DNA of 64,000 nucleotides. Source: Amorphophallus konjac (taxonomy: Eukaryota; Streptophyta; Magnoliopsida; Alismatales; Araceae). The position numbers were made by a program, and so were the translations under genes. The stretch lies in NCBI GenBank assembly GCA_022559845.1, contig CM040118.1:445468053-445532052 (forward strand), in the 5' to 3' direction. Positions within the stretch are counted from its first letter, which is position 1. Each line of letters begins with the position of its first letter. A model generated the notes under the pieces. It saw only the letters and a list, made by a program, of their open reading frames with translations, was not told the origin of the DNA and searched no databases. Below are positions 20,586-31,730 of this stretch, piece by piece.

Positions 20586-22610
20586 TTATTTTGATCCAGC
20601 AGGAACCCAATCAGTCTTGGGTCCTATTTTACCCCCAATAGGCGTTTTAAATAATCTCTTGGCTAGATGATCATCAAATTTCATTAGAGAGCAGTCATTC
20701 ATAAAATGTCCAAATTTTCCACAGTATTTACATGAAACAACAGAATTTTTAATCTCATTATGAACATTAGCATGAACATGAAACCTATGTGCATGAGCAT
20801 GAAATTTTCTGTTGTTAACATGAACAATGTGTCTCTTATTTTCGGGTAACCAACAGTTTGCCGATTTATGACCTGGCTTACCATAGTTGAAACATAAAAA
20901 GTTCATTCTTATGAAGCTCCTATCAAATGCATGTCCTTTTACAGGGAATTTAGCAAATTTGAGTTTAACAGAGTTTCCCTGAGCATGCCAACAGTCCTTA
21001 ACTGTATGGCCATGCTTTCCACATTCGAAACACCCAATGTGCTTTCTCTTAGAATTTAAATTATTTATTTCAAAAATATTTTTGTTATCATGAAAATTAA
21101 CAAATTCAGAATGAAATTTCTTCCCCTGAATGTGCCAACATTGAGCAGTAATGTGGCCCAGTTTGCCGCATTGAAAACATTGAATGTTCTTTTTATGATT
21201 TGCATGATTTTTAGCATGAACATTCCTATCATGCAATTTTTTAGCATTGAGATCATCCTATTTCTTTAGTCCACAATTATGCATAAGATGACCAATTTTG
21301 TGACAGTAAAAATACTAAATCCTTTTATTTTGAGCTGGAGAAGATATCTTAATCTGAGAATTCCTAACATGAATTCTGTTAAGTTTCAGATCATCCTTTT
21401 TCATCACAAAACAATCAGTCACCTCATGACCAAATTTTCCACAGTAGAAGCAATTAACATACTTAGCATGAGATTTATTGTTAACCTGAACTTTCTCAGT
21501 ATGTTGATTGTTCTTTTTATTTTTCAGTGGTTTTTGATTCTCAGTTGCAGTAGATTGTTTTGGAGATTGTCTTTAAGTTCCTTCTACTTCAGAGCTTCGA
21601 ATAAAAGTGGTACACAGCTGGTTTCTCTTGGCTTGTTTAATTTCAGAAATGTTGTCTGTCCCTTTTCTTTGACCACTTACATTATCTTTCAGAGGCATTT
21701 TCATTTTCCCTTTATCCTTCACAGATTCAGACATGGAATTTTTTAGATCATGGATTTCAGACTTTAGAGAAATAATGTCAACCTCATAACAAGCAATGTC
21801 AGATTCACAGCTGATAACCTCTTGATGTAAGGCATCATTCAGACTTTTGAGTGTATTAATTTCCTGTTTCAATCTTTCTTCAGAATCATTTTCAACACAC
21901 TTTCCCTTTTCAATGGTTAGCCATTTTTCTCCCATAACAGTATTTAAGACCATGAGCTTTTTGTTTTGATCCTTCAAAATTGTCTTTTCTTCCATCATTC
22001 TTTCATTTTCTTTTATTAGTTCTTCATTCTGAACTCGCTTATTTAGTAAGATTTGATCACCATAAGTTGAGCTCAGTTTTTGACAGTTTTCACAAGAAAC
22101 ATAAGAATTAATCTGATCACACTTCTTTTTCAACCTTTTATTTTTAGATTTTAATTTTGTACATCTATCAGTAAGTTCTTCATTTATATTCCATAAATCA
22201 TCAAGCGAAATTTCTTCGGATCCAGAGCTTACCTTGGATGAAGTTTCCTCCTGTTGATCAGAATTGTGATCACCCCGGTTGGCCATCAAGCATTGATCCT
22301 CTTGCTCCCCATTCGTAGCAGTTATTCTATCGAATATTTTTTTTCCAGAAGCGCACCTGAGAACAAAAGGAAATCTATCAGTATTAACTACAGCTTTCAA
22401 AATATTGAGAACTGTGACATTATCACGGTTCTTTACTCTGTCCTCTCTAGACCACTTGGTCTCATCATGAGATAATTGGTGTGGGCCTTTTGAAACCAAA
22501 CTCCATAGATTAGGGTCAATGGAATTCATATAAACACATAGACCGCCTAACCACTTACTGAAGTTAGAACCATCAAACGCAAAAGGACGAGTCATTAAGA
22601 GAAATAGCAA
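20586..22610 (-). pseudogene. gag: Gag derivative with coiled coil and six zinc-knuckle positions
   Basis: The likely ATG is near 22595. The first 90 residues resemble the SIRE Gag N-terminus (Phe-Asp-Gly-Ser-Asn-Phe-Ser near 22570, Lys-Gly-Pro-His near 22490). Most of the capsid domain present in the SIRE gag at 32718-33815 is absent. A long charged coiled coil follows (about 22230-21700). Then come six knuckle positions of Cys-x2-Cys-x4-His-x4-Cys type at about 21450, 21310, 21170, 21030, 20895 and 20725. The second lost its first Cys and the fifth its second Cys, both to Tyr. The frame is interrupted by TAA (21573-21575), TAG (21315-21317) and TAG (21258-21260) but never shifts. Copia Gags usually carry one knuckle, SIRE types one or two. 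The protein probably bound RNA or DNA in the particle of a helper element. Confidence 0.85.
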
Positions 22611-22718
22611 ATAGATTCAACGCACAAAGCAATCGATAAGAGATGCACCAAAAGTGAAAAAGCACCGAAGACAGCAAGATCCTCTGCATATCATTGGATT
22701 TGGAAAGTCAGAGACCTG

Positions 22719-22730
22719 CTCTGATACCAA
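22719..22730 (-). promoter_or_regulatory. Primer binding site of the SIRE-like element
   Basis: GCTCTGATACCA on the + strand reads TGGTATCAGAGC on the element strand, next to the LTR end at 22732. Confidence 0.93.
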
Positions 22731-22731
22731 T

Positions 22732-24998
22732 TGTTGTGATCGGTGCGATGGATTCAGAGGGGGGGTGAATGAATCTCCCCTTAAAAAATACTCCCAATTA
22801 AAACTCAGAACACTCAGAGATGTGAAATTAAAAACAGATTCAGTTCTACCGAAACAGACATACAGCGATGTGTTCAATCAATTGGCTCACTCGACATATG
22901 AAGACAAATCGAGCATAAGCATGCATCTAGCGGAAGTAAACAGTAAGCATTCAAACCACAGTGCACGAAGGAATTTTTAGGTGGTTCAGTCCGCAAACCT
23001 ACATCCACCCCACACTCAAACCCGAGTGTGGCTTCCCGCTGACTCACAGCTTGAATGGCTGGGCCTCACAGCTTGCCTACATCAGCTGAGCATCACAGCT
23101 TGCTTCCGCTGGGCAATACAGCTTAGCCATCCGCTGGGCAATACAGCTTGGCTGTCCAGAGGATACCACACCTCTGCAACTGCTGGGGACTACAGCTTAA
23201 CCCATCCAGAGGAATCCTCCTCTGCCCGCTGAGCAACATAGCTTGCTATCCGAGGTATCCACCTCGCCCGCTGAGCAATACAGCTTAGCTCTGCTGACTA
23301 ACAGCTTGAAACAAGGTAAAAGGAAAAACAAAGGATGATGAAACACAGCGACAGGAAGCTGTAAAAGATAGAACACAATGTGGCTCTTAAAGAGCTGACT
23401 GGCTTGGATCTGATCCAAAGTCCAGTGAAAACAAATCTTCCGATGAAGCTTTTCTTCTTCCTCTAGAGCTCTCTACCTCTCTCTTCCTTTCTTTCTCTTC
23501 TTCTGCTTCTCTATACTTCTCTGATGCTCACTCTTTTCTTCTCTCGATCACTACTCTCAAAAGCTCTCTCTCTCTCTTTCTTTCTTCCTCTTCTTCTCTT
23601 CTTCTGCTTCTCTATACTTCTCTGCTGGATCGTGTAGGTTATGTCTGCTTCTACTCTTCTAATGTAACTTTTGATCCTCTCTGCACGAGCATCTTCTCCA
23701 GATGGAGAGGTCTTCTTTTTATAGCAGGAGCAGATAGGTGGGCGTGTGTCCTCCATGAATTCCGCCCTAGCGCCTTGAACACGTGGCAACATTTCAGCGT
23801 GCTGCACTACACGTGTCACGATCAGGGTTAGACCTCCATCCTTGGATCACGTGCCCTTCTTAAGCTCCTCGAACAGATGTTCTGTCAGGTTGAACATATT
23901 ATCAGTTTGAATCAATCTGAAGGAACAGACAAGGATGCATCGAGTAAGTTTGATATTTGAACTGAGCCTGTACAGACTTGATCCACAAAATGCAGTGTGC
24001 ATATAAGAAAGTATGTACAACGAGAATGAATGCACGGACATGTCATCCACGAGTGTACAGACTTTGAATGCATGTAATACATTTTGCATATGGAGAAGTA
24101 TGCACATTGAAAGTGAATGTACAGACATGCCAGCAATGAGTGTATGGACTTAGTGTGCATGCGACAACTATGTACAGACTCGCTGGTGTGATGATGTATG
24201 AACTTAACCACTCGTACCAGCAATGGAATGTATAGACTTTGAATGCATGGTAAAGAGTGTATAGACTTTGTTTTGAAAGATTGCATAAATGCCACTGAAG
24301 AATGTACAGACGTTGAACGTGTGAAATGCAGTTTGCATCTATCAAAGTATGCACAGCAAAGATGAATGCTCAGGCATGATGTCAAAGAATGTACAGACTT
24401 TGCGTGCATGCACCAAGATGATGTACAAACTTGTTGTGCCTGCGATAAGACGATGTACAGACTTGCTGAAATGACGCATGGACATAACAGCAAAAAATGT
24501 GCAGACTTTGTATATGCATGAAACAACCGAATGCACTGACTATGCTCATGAATGTATAGACTTAGTGTGCAGACTCAGTGTATGTGCGAGACAAAACAAT
24601 GCATAGACTATGTAAATGCATGAAGAGCACTGGCTGTACTGACTTGGTCGAATGAAGCAATGGATAGCTACTAAAGAATGTACAGACTTGAGTTGATGCA
24701 GTCTAGGTAAAACTCTGTACAGACTTTATAGCGTGCAAAGAAATATTGCACCGGTTTTCAGTGACAGGACCTCATATGCAATGAGAGTGCTTCAGTGTAT
24801 AGACATCATATGTAGTGAATCATGCATCGACTATATGGCGTGCAACTGATGAATGCACCGATGCAAGCTACACTTGTTATGCAATGTTATAAATATGCAC
24901 ACTCAATCAGTCAATCTTTCATACTCATAGTGCTTGCTGACATCAAACTCATTCATACTCATAGTGCTTGCTGACATCATAACCATAGGGGCACAACA
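22732..24998 (-). repeat. 5' LTR of the SIRE-like element (2267 bp)
   Basis: This is the second copy of 15752-17992 with the same TGTTGTG and CACAACA ends. It carries the CAGCTTG/CCGCTGAGCAA segment at 23045-23300 and the TGTACAGACTT array at about 23970-24860. It is longer than the 3' copy mainly through an 18-bp segment near 23925. Confidence 0.95.
23715..23724 (-). promoter_or_regulatory. TATA box of the SIRE-like 5' LTR
   Basis: On the minus strand CTATAAAAAG follows the U3 array and precedes a purine/CT leader. The same site stands at 16732-16741 in the other LTR. This puts U3 at about 1.26 kb. Confidence 0.65.
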
Positions 24999-25636
24999 GG
25001 AGGAAGGAGATGCACGAGATCCCTCTACACCAAGGTGGTGAAGTTGTTCCTGCTCAGGGAGTTTAGGCGTATGTTTGCCTCTACCTTTCGTTGGAGGGAG
25101 TCCCAAGTTTAAATAGTGCACTGGCCTCATGAGTCTCATAAGCTGAGGGCTTTCAGGCGGGAGTTACGTCCTCAACGTGGGCTCTTTACGTCCTCATCGT
25201 GGGATCTTTATAGCCTTGAGAGATCATGGGTCCCTTATCCTCATAAACTCCTGCTTATAAAGGGTTCTCAACAGTAGTATGGATAAGCGTTCGTCGGTCG
25301 ACTCGAGCATGAGGGGTGCCAACCCTGTCCGGGTTATAGGCATAGCTCGGGTGAAGATAGGTCGGAGTGGGCATTGTGTTCCCGCCTTTATCCCGGCGAG
25401 GGAATACATCGGGCGTGGGTCTTTCTCTGACCTGACCGATGTCCGGGCCTTCCGAGCCTAAGGGCCGCCGAGGAAGGTTGTGATCCCGAATGATCTTATT
25501 GGGCTTTTTAGCCTAAGTGGGCCCTGCGGGACTGTCACTTGGGTGAGCTGGGCCTCGTTTGGTCCTGATGGACCTAGTTTGGCTGCTCTTTAGATGGGAT
25601 ACATAAATCCCCTTCTCTAATGATAACTAAACTTAA
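24999..25636 (-). repeat. Minus-strand Gypsy (probable Tat) LTR fragment, U3 and R
   Basis: After the GGAGG duplication the sequence is not Copia. On the minus strand it reads from a GGGGATTTATGTATCC-type segment (about 25595-25612) through GC-rich U3 to a TATA-like ACTATTTAAAC (about 25107-25117) and then toward 15751 across the SIRE-like insertion. Paired CGTCCTCAACGTGGG and CGTCCTCATCGTGGG repeats lie at 25168-25205. I infer it is the 5' LTR of the Tat element at 8643-10810. The part between, including its primer site and leader, is missing. Confidence 0.5.
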
Positions 25637-26177
25637 TGTGTGATTGAGTGATGATAACTAAACTTATGGTTGATTGCACATGTTCTTGATGACTGTGTAC
25701 ATTCATGTTAAAATATGATTGAGATGGCAAATGGCAATGGTACATGGTCTTGATTCTCGCTTGATTGAATTGGTTTTACAAGAGGCAAGAGATTTCATAA
25801 CCTCTTTAATGTGAACAAGTATGGTATTAACCCTGACTATCTTGCTTGCAGGATCAAACTCATGGCAGTCACCTGGTGAACCAAACGTGTGGATAAGCAC
25901 CCTGCTGCTCTACAATCTAAAACTGGTGGTATATGTCATGTACTGTCAAGAACCATTGGTAAGGCTCTTACCCTGTTATACACTCCTTATTTTTGAGTGT
26001 TCCATGAAGATATTTCATGAATAAGTTACTTGGGATGATTTTGTTTCATCTCTTGATTCTTAGCCCAGAACTTGATCCTTATCTCAGAACATGTGTGTTT
26101 CAAAGTGTTCATATGCACCTAGTTCATGAGGTTTCAAGCCCTTGCAAACCTCGTCAACGTGCGCCCTCGCACGCGAA

Positions 26178-26252
26178 TCGACCTGCACGGTCAGGTCGCA
26201 GGGGTCAAGGGGGCAGCGCCCCTTGCTGGAGTTTCTGGGGGCGGAGCCCCCG
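26178..26252 (+). repeat. Cluster of GC-rich hairpins inside the SIRE LTR
   Basis: An imperfect palindrome around CGACCTG...CAGGTCG (26178-26198) is followed by GGGGGCAGCGCCCC (26209-26222) and GGGGGCGGAGCCCCC (26237-26251). The related LTR at 33880-35482 shows no such block, so it is an insertion or an alternative module in U3. Confidence 0.7.
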
Positions 26253-26780
26253 GAACAAAATTTTGATTATAGGCAAGAGTGAGCATTGAACTTGTTTAAG
26301 ACAATCTCATGTAATGACAAGTGCTCATTTGCTTTGAACCTTCCATGTGCATAAGCTAAGTTAATCCAAACCCAAAATGCATGAAATTGATGAGGACATG
26401 AAGCTCTTGACTTATGGACATGTTTTTCTAGGCTAACAACTTATTTTTGCAGGATCTTCACTGTTCGGTCGATGTGAGGACAAGGTCCGATCGACCTAAA
26501 TTTCCAGGGATGAAAAAGCTACAAAAATCTCAGTAGCGGTCGACCGCCCCTAGGCGTCCGGTCGACCGGTTTTGTCAGAACCAAAAGGTTCTGTCTGCAG
26601 ACAGTTTCGATCGACCACCAAGTGCCGCCGGTCGACCGCCAGCCCCGAGGCCCCCTTTTGTTGACTTTTGTTTCAAGCTCAAGGAGAGGTCTTTCTTCCC
26701 ATTTATTTAATCCCAATGACCCCAATTACACCATGATTTGTGGATCTGGTCTGGAGCTTGTCTATGGACCATTCAAGGGC

Positions 26781-26790
26781 TATAAAATAT
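26781..26790 (+). promoter_or_regulatory. TATA box of the + strand SIRE LTR
   Basis: GGGCTATAAAATAT follows the GTCGACCG-bearing U3 and precedes a leader with AAACCCTAAGG. The inverted sister LTR has GTTATAAAAAC at about 34875-34886 in the same relative place. Confidence 0.65.
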
Positions 26791-27819
26791 ATCATTTGGA
26801 GTCATAAACCCTAAGGATCCAAGAGGGCTTCAAGTGAGATCAAGAGGAGGCTATCCAAGTGAAGAAGCAGAAGGGTACTGTAGCCATGAACAGTACTCCG
26901 TGCAGCAAGTGTTCTTCATCCATTCTCAACCCATTGAAGGCATATATGAAGCCAACCTCCTCCAAGGAAGAGAAGAGCCAAGCAAGCAAGCAAGGATTCC
27001 AAGAAGAGTGCCTAAGGGAGAAAGAAGAGAAGCCAAGCAAGCAAGAAAGGAGAAAAGCCAAGCAAGCACAGATTGAAGCTCCGATCAAGTGAGGATACGT
27101 TCAAGATCCGCAACATGCATTCAAGGGGAACCCAAAACAGGAGTTTTCTAAACTAAGCCTCATCGTATTTATGTTTTGGGTGTTGTATTTGTGTTCATCA
27201 TAAACTGAAGAACTTGTGTGTGTGTGTGGATCGTTGTTGGATCCGTGGTCGTGTGAGTGTGTGTCGTATTTGATTCATGTGTGTGCGTGGATCTTCCTAG
27301 ATCAGTGTTTGTGTGTGTGGGGGTCTTTTTAGATCCATTCTGTCTCATGTGTGTAGATTGTTGCACTTGTGGCAGCGGGTGTTTGTGTTGGTGATCCGAT
27401 TGTCGGATCGTGTTGGAGACATCATCTCCGTGTGTGTGTGTGTGTATTGGGGCGCGTCCCCGTGTGTGTGTGCAGGCGTCATCCTGCGTGTGTGTTTGGA
27501 GCGTCGTTTCCGTTTAGAGATTTATCTCCGAGTGAAGCCTCATCGAGTTTGGTGAGGGGTGGACATAGGATTGCCGTCGTTGCATCCGAACCACCTTAAA
27601 AGCACTGTGCTTTGTGATTTGGATTGTGCATGTGTGTGGTTTGATTGTTTTATTTCGTTACATGCTCGTGTGGGAACGGAGAGATTGAGAGAATTTATTT
27701 AACAACTTTCAACTTCTTAATTAGTGTTTATCCCGTATTTCAAAAAGCCAAAAGTTTTCTTAAAATTTGTAAACACCCAATTCACCCCCCTCTTGGGTGT
27801 CATTGATCGCGGGACTTCA

Positions 27820-28595
27820 GAAAGAACTCATGCATCTCATCGAAGTCTACCAGACGAGGGTCGAGAATGGGCCTTGGCCGCATCGGCGGCGCCCGTGGAG
27901 GTGGGGCTTCCCGCTGTGGTGGAGGGTCTTGGCCCTCATTTCTCCTGGTGCTAGACTCCCCATGGTTGAGACGCTGAGAGCCTCTTCTAGACGCCATTTA
28001 GACAAGAAATCCGCTTTGGAAACCCTCGAATGGACTAATCTCTTCCCTTCAGAGTTGAAAAACACAGGTGGACACACAACCGGTGGTGGACAGAGCTTTC
28101 CCCACAACCTGGAAGCCGAAGAAGGAGAGTTGGAGCTGCACAAACCACTCCGGAGATTTCTTCCGAAATGTTGACGAACTGGCCGGATCTTGTGCGGATG
28201 GAAGAAAGAGGAGTTTTTTGGGTGTGAAATGGAGAGGTGGAGTGTTCTAGGGTTAGGGAAGAAGGTTGGAGAGAGAATGGGGGCGATGGAATGAAGAAAT
28301 GGGGTGAGAAGACCCCTTATAAAAGGGTTCGGTCGGGCCGGTTCACCGTATTTGATCGACCGGACTCGGGCCAGCGGTCGACCGAAATGGTCGACCTAGC
28401 CCTAATTTTTTTTTTGTTGAAGAACTTCACCATGCCTCCCTCTATGTTTTTGAACTCCATCATACCCTCCTTTTTTGTTTCCATTTTATTGCTTACCTTT
28501 TCTTTTTCATCTATTCCTCCTTTTTTGTGTGTTTTGGGAGGAAATGGAGTGAGATAGACCTCAGACACGAATTGACTTGAGGAAAATTTCTGAAC
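27820..28595 (-). other. Unclassified promoter-like segment with short ORF start
   Basis: On the minus strand: GTCGACC words (28360-28405), then a TATA-like CCTTTTATAAGG (28315-28326), a CT-rich leader, and an ATG at about 27997. The ATG opens an Arg/Pro-rich peptide of about 60 residues that begins Met-Ala-Ser-Arg-Arg and runs into the SIRE LTR at 27819, where it is cut. It resembles the start of a transcribed retroelement ORF but I cannot assign a family. A second overlapping frame (27847-28143) has no recognisable feature. It lies where the 3' LTR of the minus-strand SIRE element should be, yet does not match that LTR. Confidence 0.4.
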
Positions 28596-28849
28596 CTCCC
28601 CCTCAGTGACCGCCTAGAATCCCCAGGTCACTAGTCCACATTTATTTATCAAGGAGTAATTGGTCTTAGAAATTTTTCAAAGAAGGATGTATATATATAT
28701 ATACAATCACACATATAAGGTGATATCATGCACAAAATAAAAAAAATACACACAATGTATGCATGCATTTCACACAATCTACCCTTCATGCTTATGACTT
28801 TTTATGTGAATGCAACATTCATCCTAGTGCAGACCTAGGTATATATGCT

Positions 28850-30234
28850 CTCAACTTTGCACATGCCAAGTTCTTTTCTGATTTTATTGAATTGTTCCTG
28901 ATTTAAGGGTTTTGTGAAGATGTCTGCCAGTTGATTGTGTGTGTCAACAAATTTTAACTCAAAATCCCCCTTGCCTACATGATCTCTTAAAAAATGATGG
29001 TGAATGTCAATGTGTTTGGTCCTGGAGTGTTAAACAGGATTTTTAGATAAGTTGATTGCACTTGTATTATCACACAAGATAGGAACTGAATTCACTTCAA
29101 CATTCAAATCAAGCAATTGATTTTTGATCCAAAGCACTTAGGCTCCACAACTTCCGGCGACTACATATTTATCCTCGACTGTTGAGAGAGCTACTGAATG
29201 TTGTTTCTTGGAGACCCATGAAACTAGATACCCACCAAGAAACTGACAGTACCCACTAGTACTTTTGCGATCAACACTGCATCCAGCATAATCCGCATCG
29301 GTATATGCAAACAAATCAAATGAGCTACCGATCAGAAACCACAAGCCGAAGTCTACTGTGCCAATTAAATATCGAAAGATTCATTTAACAGCCAACAAAT
29401 GAGACTCTTTAGGACAAGACTGAAAATGAGCACATAGACATACACTGTATTGAATGTCAGGACGGCATGCTGTTAAGTACAGTAGTCATCCGATCATACC
29501 TCGAAACAGTGTAGAATCTACTGTTTTATCATTTTCATCTTTGTCTAACTTCGTGGTTGTGGCCATCGGAGTTGACATGGGCTTTGCTTCTGCCATCTCG
29601 TATTTCTTTAACGGCTCCAGGGTGTATTTGGCTTGATTTATGAAGATGCCTTCTATCATTTGCTTGACCTGCAATCCAGGAAAGAATGTTAGTTCCCCCA
29701 TTAGGCTCATTTCAAATTCACCATGTATTATCTGTGAAAATTCATCACATAAAGCATTATCAGTAGCTCCAAAGATTATGTCATCAACATACACTTGAAC
29801 TACTAATATGCCTTTACCTGATTTTCTTGTAAAGAATTTTGGTCAACCTTACCTCTTTTGAACCCATTTTCAATTAGGAATGAGGTGAGTCTTTCATACC
29901 ATGCCCTTGGAGCTTGCTTCAACCCGTACAAGGCCTTCTGCAACTTGTACACATGCTTTGGATATTTTGAGTCTTCAAAACCTGGAGGTTGTTCTACAAA
30001 GACATCCTCTTTTATGTACCCATTTAGAAAAGCAGATTTAACATCCATTTGAAATAATTTGAAGTTTGATGAGCAAGCATAGGATAAGAGAATCCGGACT
30101 GCTTCTAGTCTAGCAACCGGGGCAAAAGATTCATCAAAATCAATACCCATTTCCTGGCTATACCCTTTGGCTACAAGCCGGGCCTTGTTCCTAACAACCA
30201 CTCCTGTGTCATTCAACTTGTTTCTGAAAAGCTA
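28850..30234 (-). pseudogene. pol: SIRE reverse transcriptase and RNase H, broken
   Basis: From 30216 the RT begins with Lys-Ala-Arg-Leu-Val-Ala-Lys-Gly. It carries the [11 protein letters not shown] motif (near 30050) and [10 protein letters not shown] (near 29920). A frameshift near 29840 precedes the YVDD active site (about 29780-29792), which continues in the new frame. RNase H shows Thr-Asp-Ala-Asp-Tyr-Ala-Gly (near 29300) and Ser-Thr-Ser-Gly-Tyr. The final Asp-Ile-Phe-Thr-Lys-Pro-Leu segment lies near 28900. A TAG at 30234-30232, probably from Trp TGG, separates it from integrase. Further TGA stops lie near 29485 and 29370. Confidence 0.88.
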
Positions 30235-31730
30235 ACGGATTCCTATTACGGGTTGATTCTTAGGATGCGGCACAAGAGTCCACACCTCGTTTCTTTCAAA
30301 CTGGTGCAACTCTTCATGTATAGCCTGGATCCAAGATTCATTTTGCAGAGCTTCTATTACATCCTTAGGCTCTTCTTGTGAGATTAAGGCCATCAAGTCC
30401 TCTTCTTCTACTAGCCTTAGTGATGATCTAGTTCTTACCCCATCTTGAGGATTACCGATAATATTTTCAGCAGGTTGATCTTTCAAGAACGTGGAGGAAC
30501 TGGGCAAGTCAGGGTGCTGCATTTGTAGTTCTTGAAGTGTTTCAATTGATGGATCTTTATCCTTTTCAGCCTTGCTAGGATCCCCTTCAGTTGGTTCATC
30601 CTTAGCCTTAGCATCATTTGGGCAGTTAGGACCTTCATCTGCATCCACAATTGGAATAAGTTGACTTGTTAGTTTTAGTTCAGATTCGTCAAAAATCACA
30701 TGAGGACTTTCTTCAACAACTAAAGTCCTCTTATTAAACAATCTGTAAGCTCTAGAATTGAATGCATAACCTAGGAAGATTTCTTTATCACTTTTCTCAT
30801 CAAACTTACCTAGATTTAAGTTACCATTGTTTAGTATATAGCAAGAACATCCGAAGGGTTTAAGATGAGAAATGTTTGATTTCTTACCCTTGTAGAGCTC
30901 GTATGGAGTTTTCTTCAAAATGGGCATTATCATTGCCCTGTTAATGATGTAACATGCAGTGCTTACCGCCTCAGCCCAGAAGTATTTTGGTAGAGAGTTT
31001 TCACTTAACATGGTCCTTTCCATGTCTATCAATGTCCTGTTCTTTCTCTCCACTACTCTATTTTGTTGAGGTGTCCTTGGTGATGAGAAATTGTGTGTAT
31101 ATCCTTGCTCTTGGCAAAAGCTACTGAAGTCATTGTTTTCAAATTCACCACCATGATCACTTTGAATTGTGGTGATGAGATAACTCCTATCATTCTGGAT
31201 TTTCCTGCAAAATACTTGAAACTCCATCAATGCATCATTTTTATTGGCTAGAAATAACACCCATGTAAATCTGGAGTAATCATCAACAATCACGAAACGA
31301 TAGGATTTTCCTCCTAGGCTGGAAGTCCTAGTTGGGCCAAATAAATCAAGATGCAACAGTTCCAAAGGCCGGGAGATAGAAATAATATTTTTATTTTGAA
31401 ATGAGATGGGTGTTTGCTTGCCTTTTGTACAAGCCTCACATATTTTATCCCTTTCAACTTCAACTTGGCCAACTCGTTCACCAAGTCATGCCTAGACAAC
31501 TTGGAGATTACTCCAAAACTAGCATGACCTAATCTTCGGTGCCATAGCCATGCATTCTCATGATTGTTAGCTACCAAACATACATCATCACATGAAACAT
31601 CGTCAAGATAAATGGTATATACATTATTGTTCCTTTTACCAATGAATTTTATTCCATTTGAGATTTTATTCATGACAAGGTAATGAGATTCGTCAAAGAT
31701 AATTTTAAAACCATTGTTACTCAATTAACT
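30235..31730 (-). pseudogene. pol: SIRE integrase (GAG-pre-integrase finger and D,D(35)E core), frameshifted
   Basis: The zinc-finger part reads Leu-Trp-His-Arg-Arg-Leu-Gly-His near 31530. A frameshift near 31450 moves the Cys-x2-Cys pair and the catalytic core into the frame running from 31365. Catalytic residues are Asp 31347, Asp 31158 and Glu 31050, with 35 residues between the last two. The core is open for about 377 codons and includes the Gln-Gln-Asn-Arg-Val-Val-Glu-Arg motif. The C-terminal region (30850-30400) is acidic and variable, as usual before RT in Copia elements. Confidence 0.9.

Larger units (their letters stand above)
15752..24998 (-). mobile_element. Pol-less SIRE-like Copia element, complete, with GGAGG target duplication
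   Basis: Two LTRs (15752-17992 and 22732-24998) have TGTTGTG...CACAACA ends. They are flanked by GGAGG at 15747-15751 and 24999-25003. The minus-strand primer site TGGTATCAGAGC lies at 22719-22730 and the purine tract at 17995-18006. The only coding content is a gag derivative (20586-22610). About 2.6 kb of A/T-rich untranslated DNA replaces protease, integrase, RT and RNase H. The element must have been mobilised by another element's enzymes. The LTRs differ by scattered substitutions and an 18-bp indel near 23925. Confidence 0.93.
25637..27819 (+). repeat. SIRE-family LTR, + orientation (solo or truncated)
   Basis: The right end GGGACTTCA at 27811-27819 and the preceding TTCACCCCCCTCTTGGGTG match, in reverse complement, the LTR at 33880-35482. 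So do the AACCACCTTAAAA/GGGGTGGAC segment (27555-27600), the GT-rich stretch (27210-27470) and the U3 GTCGACCG words (26460-26640). No primer site follows the right end and no purine tract precedes the left end. No target duplication is seen, so this is a solo LTR with lost edges or a rearrangement product. The left edge is uncertain and has a 15-bp direct repeat (25621-25635, 25652-25666). Confidence 0.78.

Noticed and set aside
25004..25500. A host gene between the nests
   Set aside because: Short frames only; the sequence behaves as an LTR fragment with a TATA box and paired short repeats.
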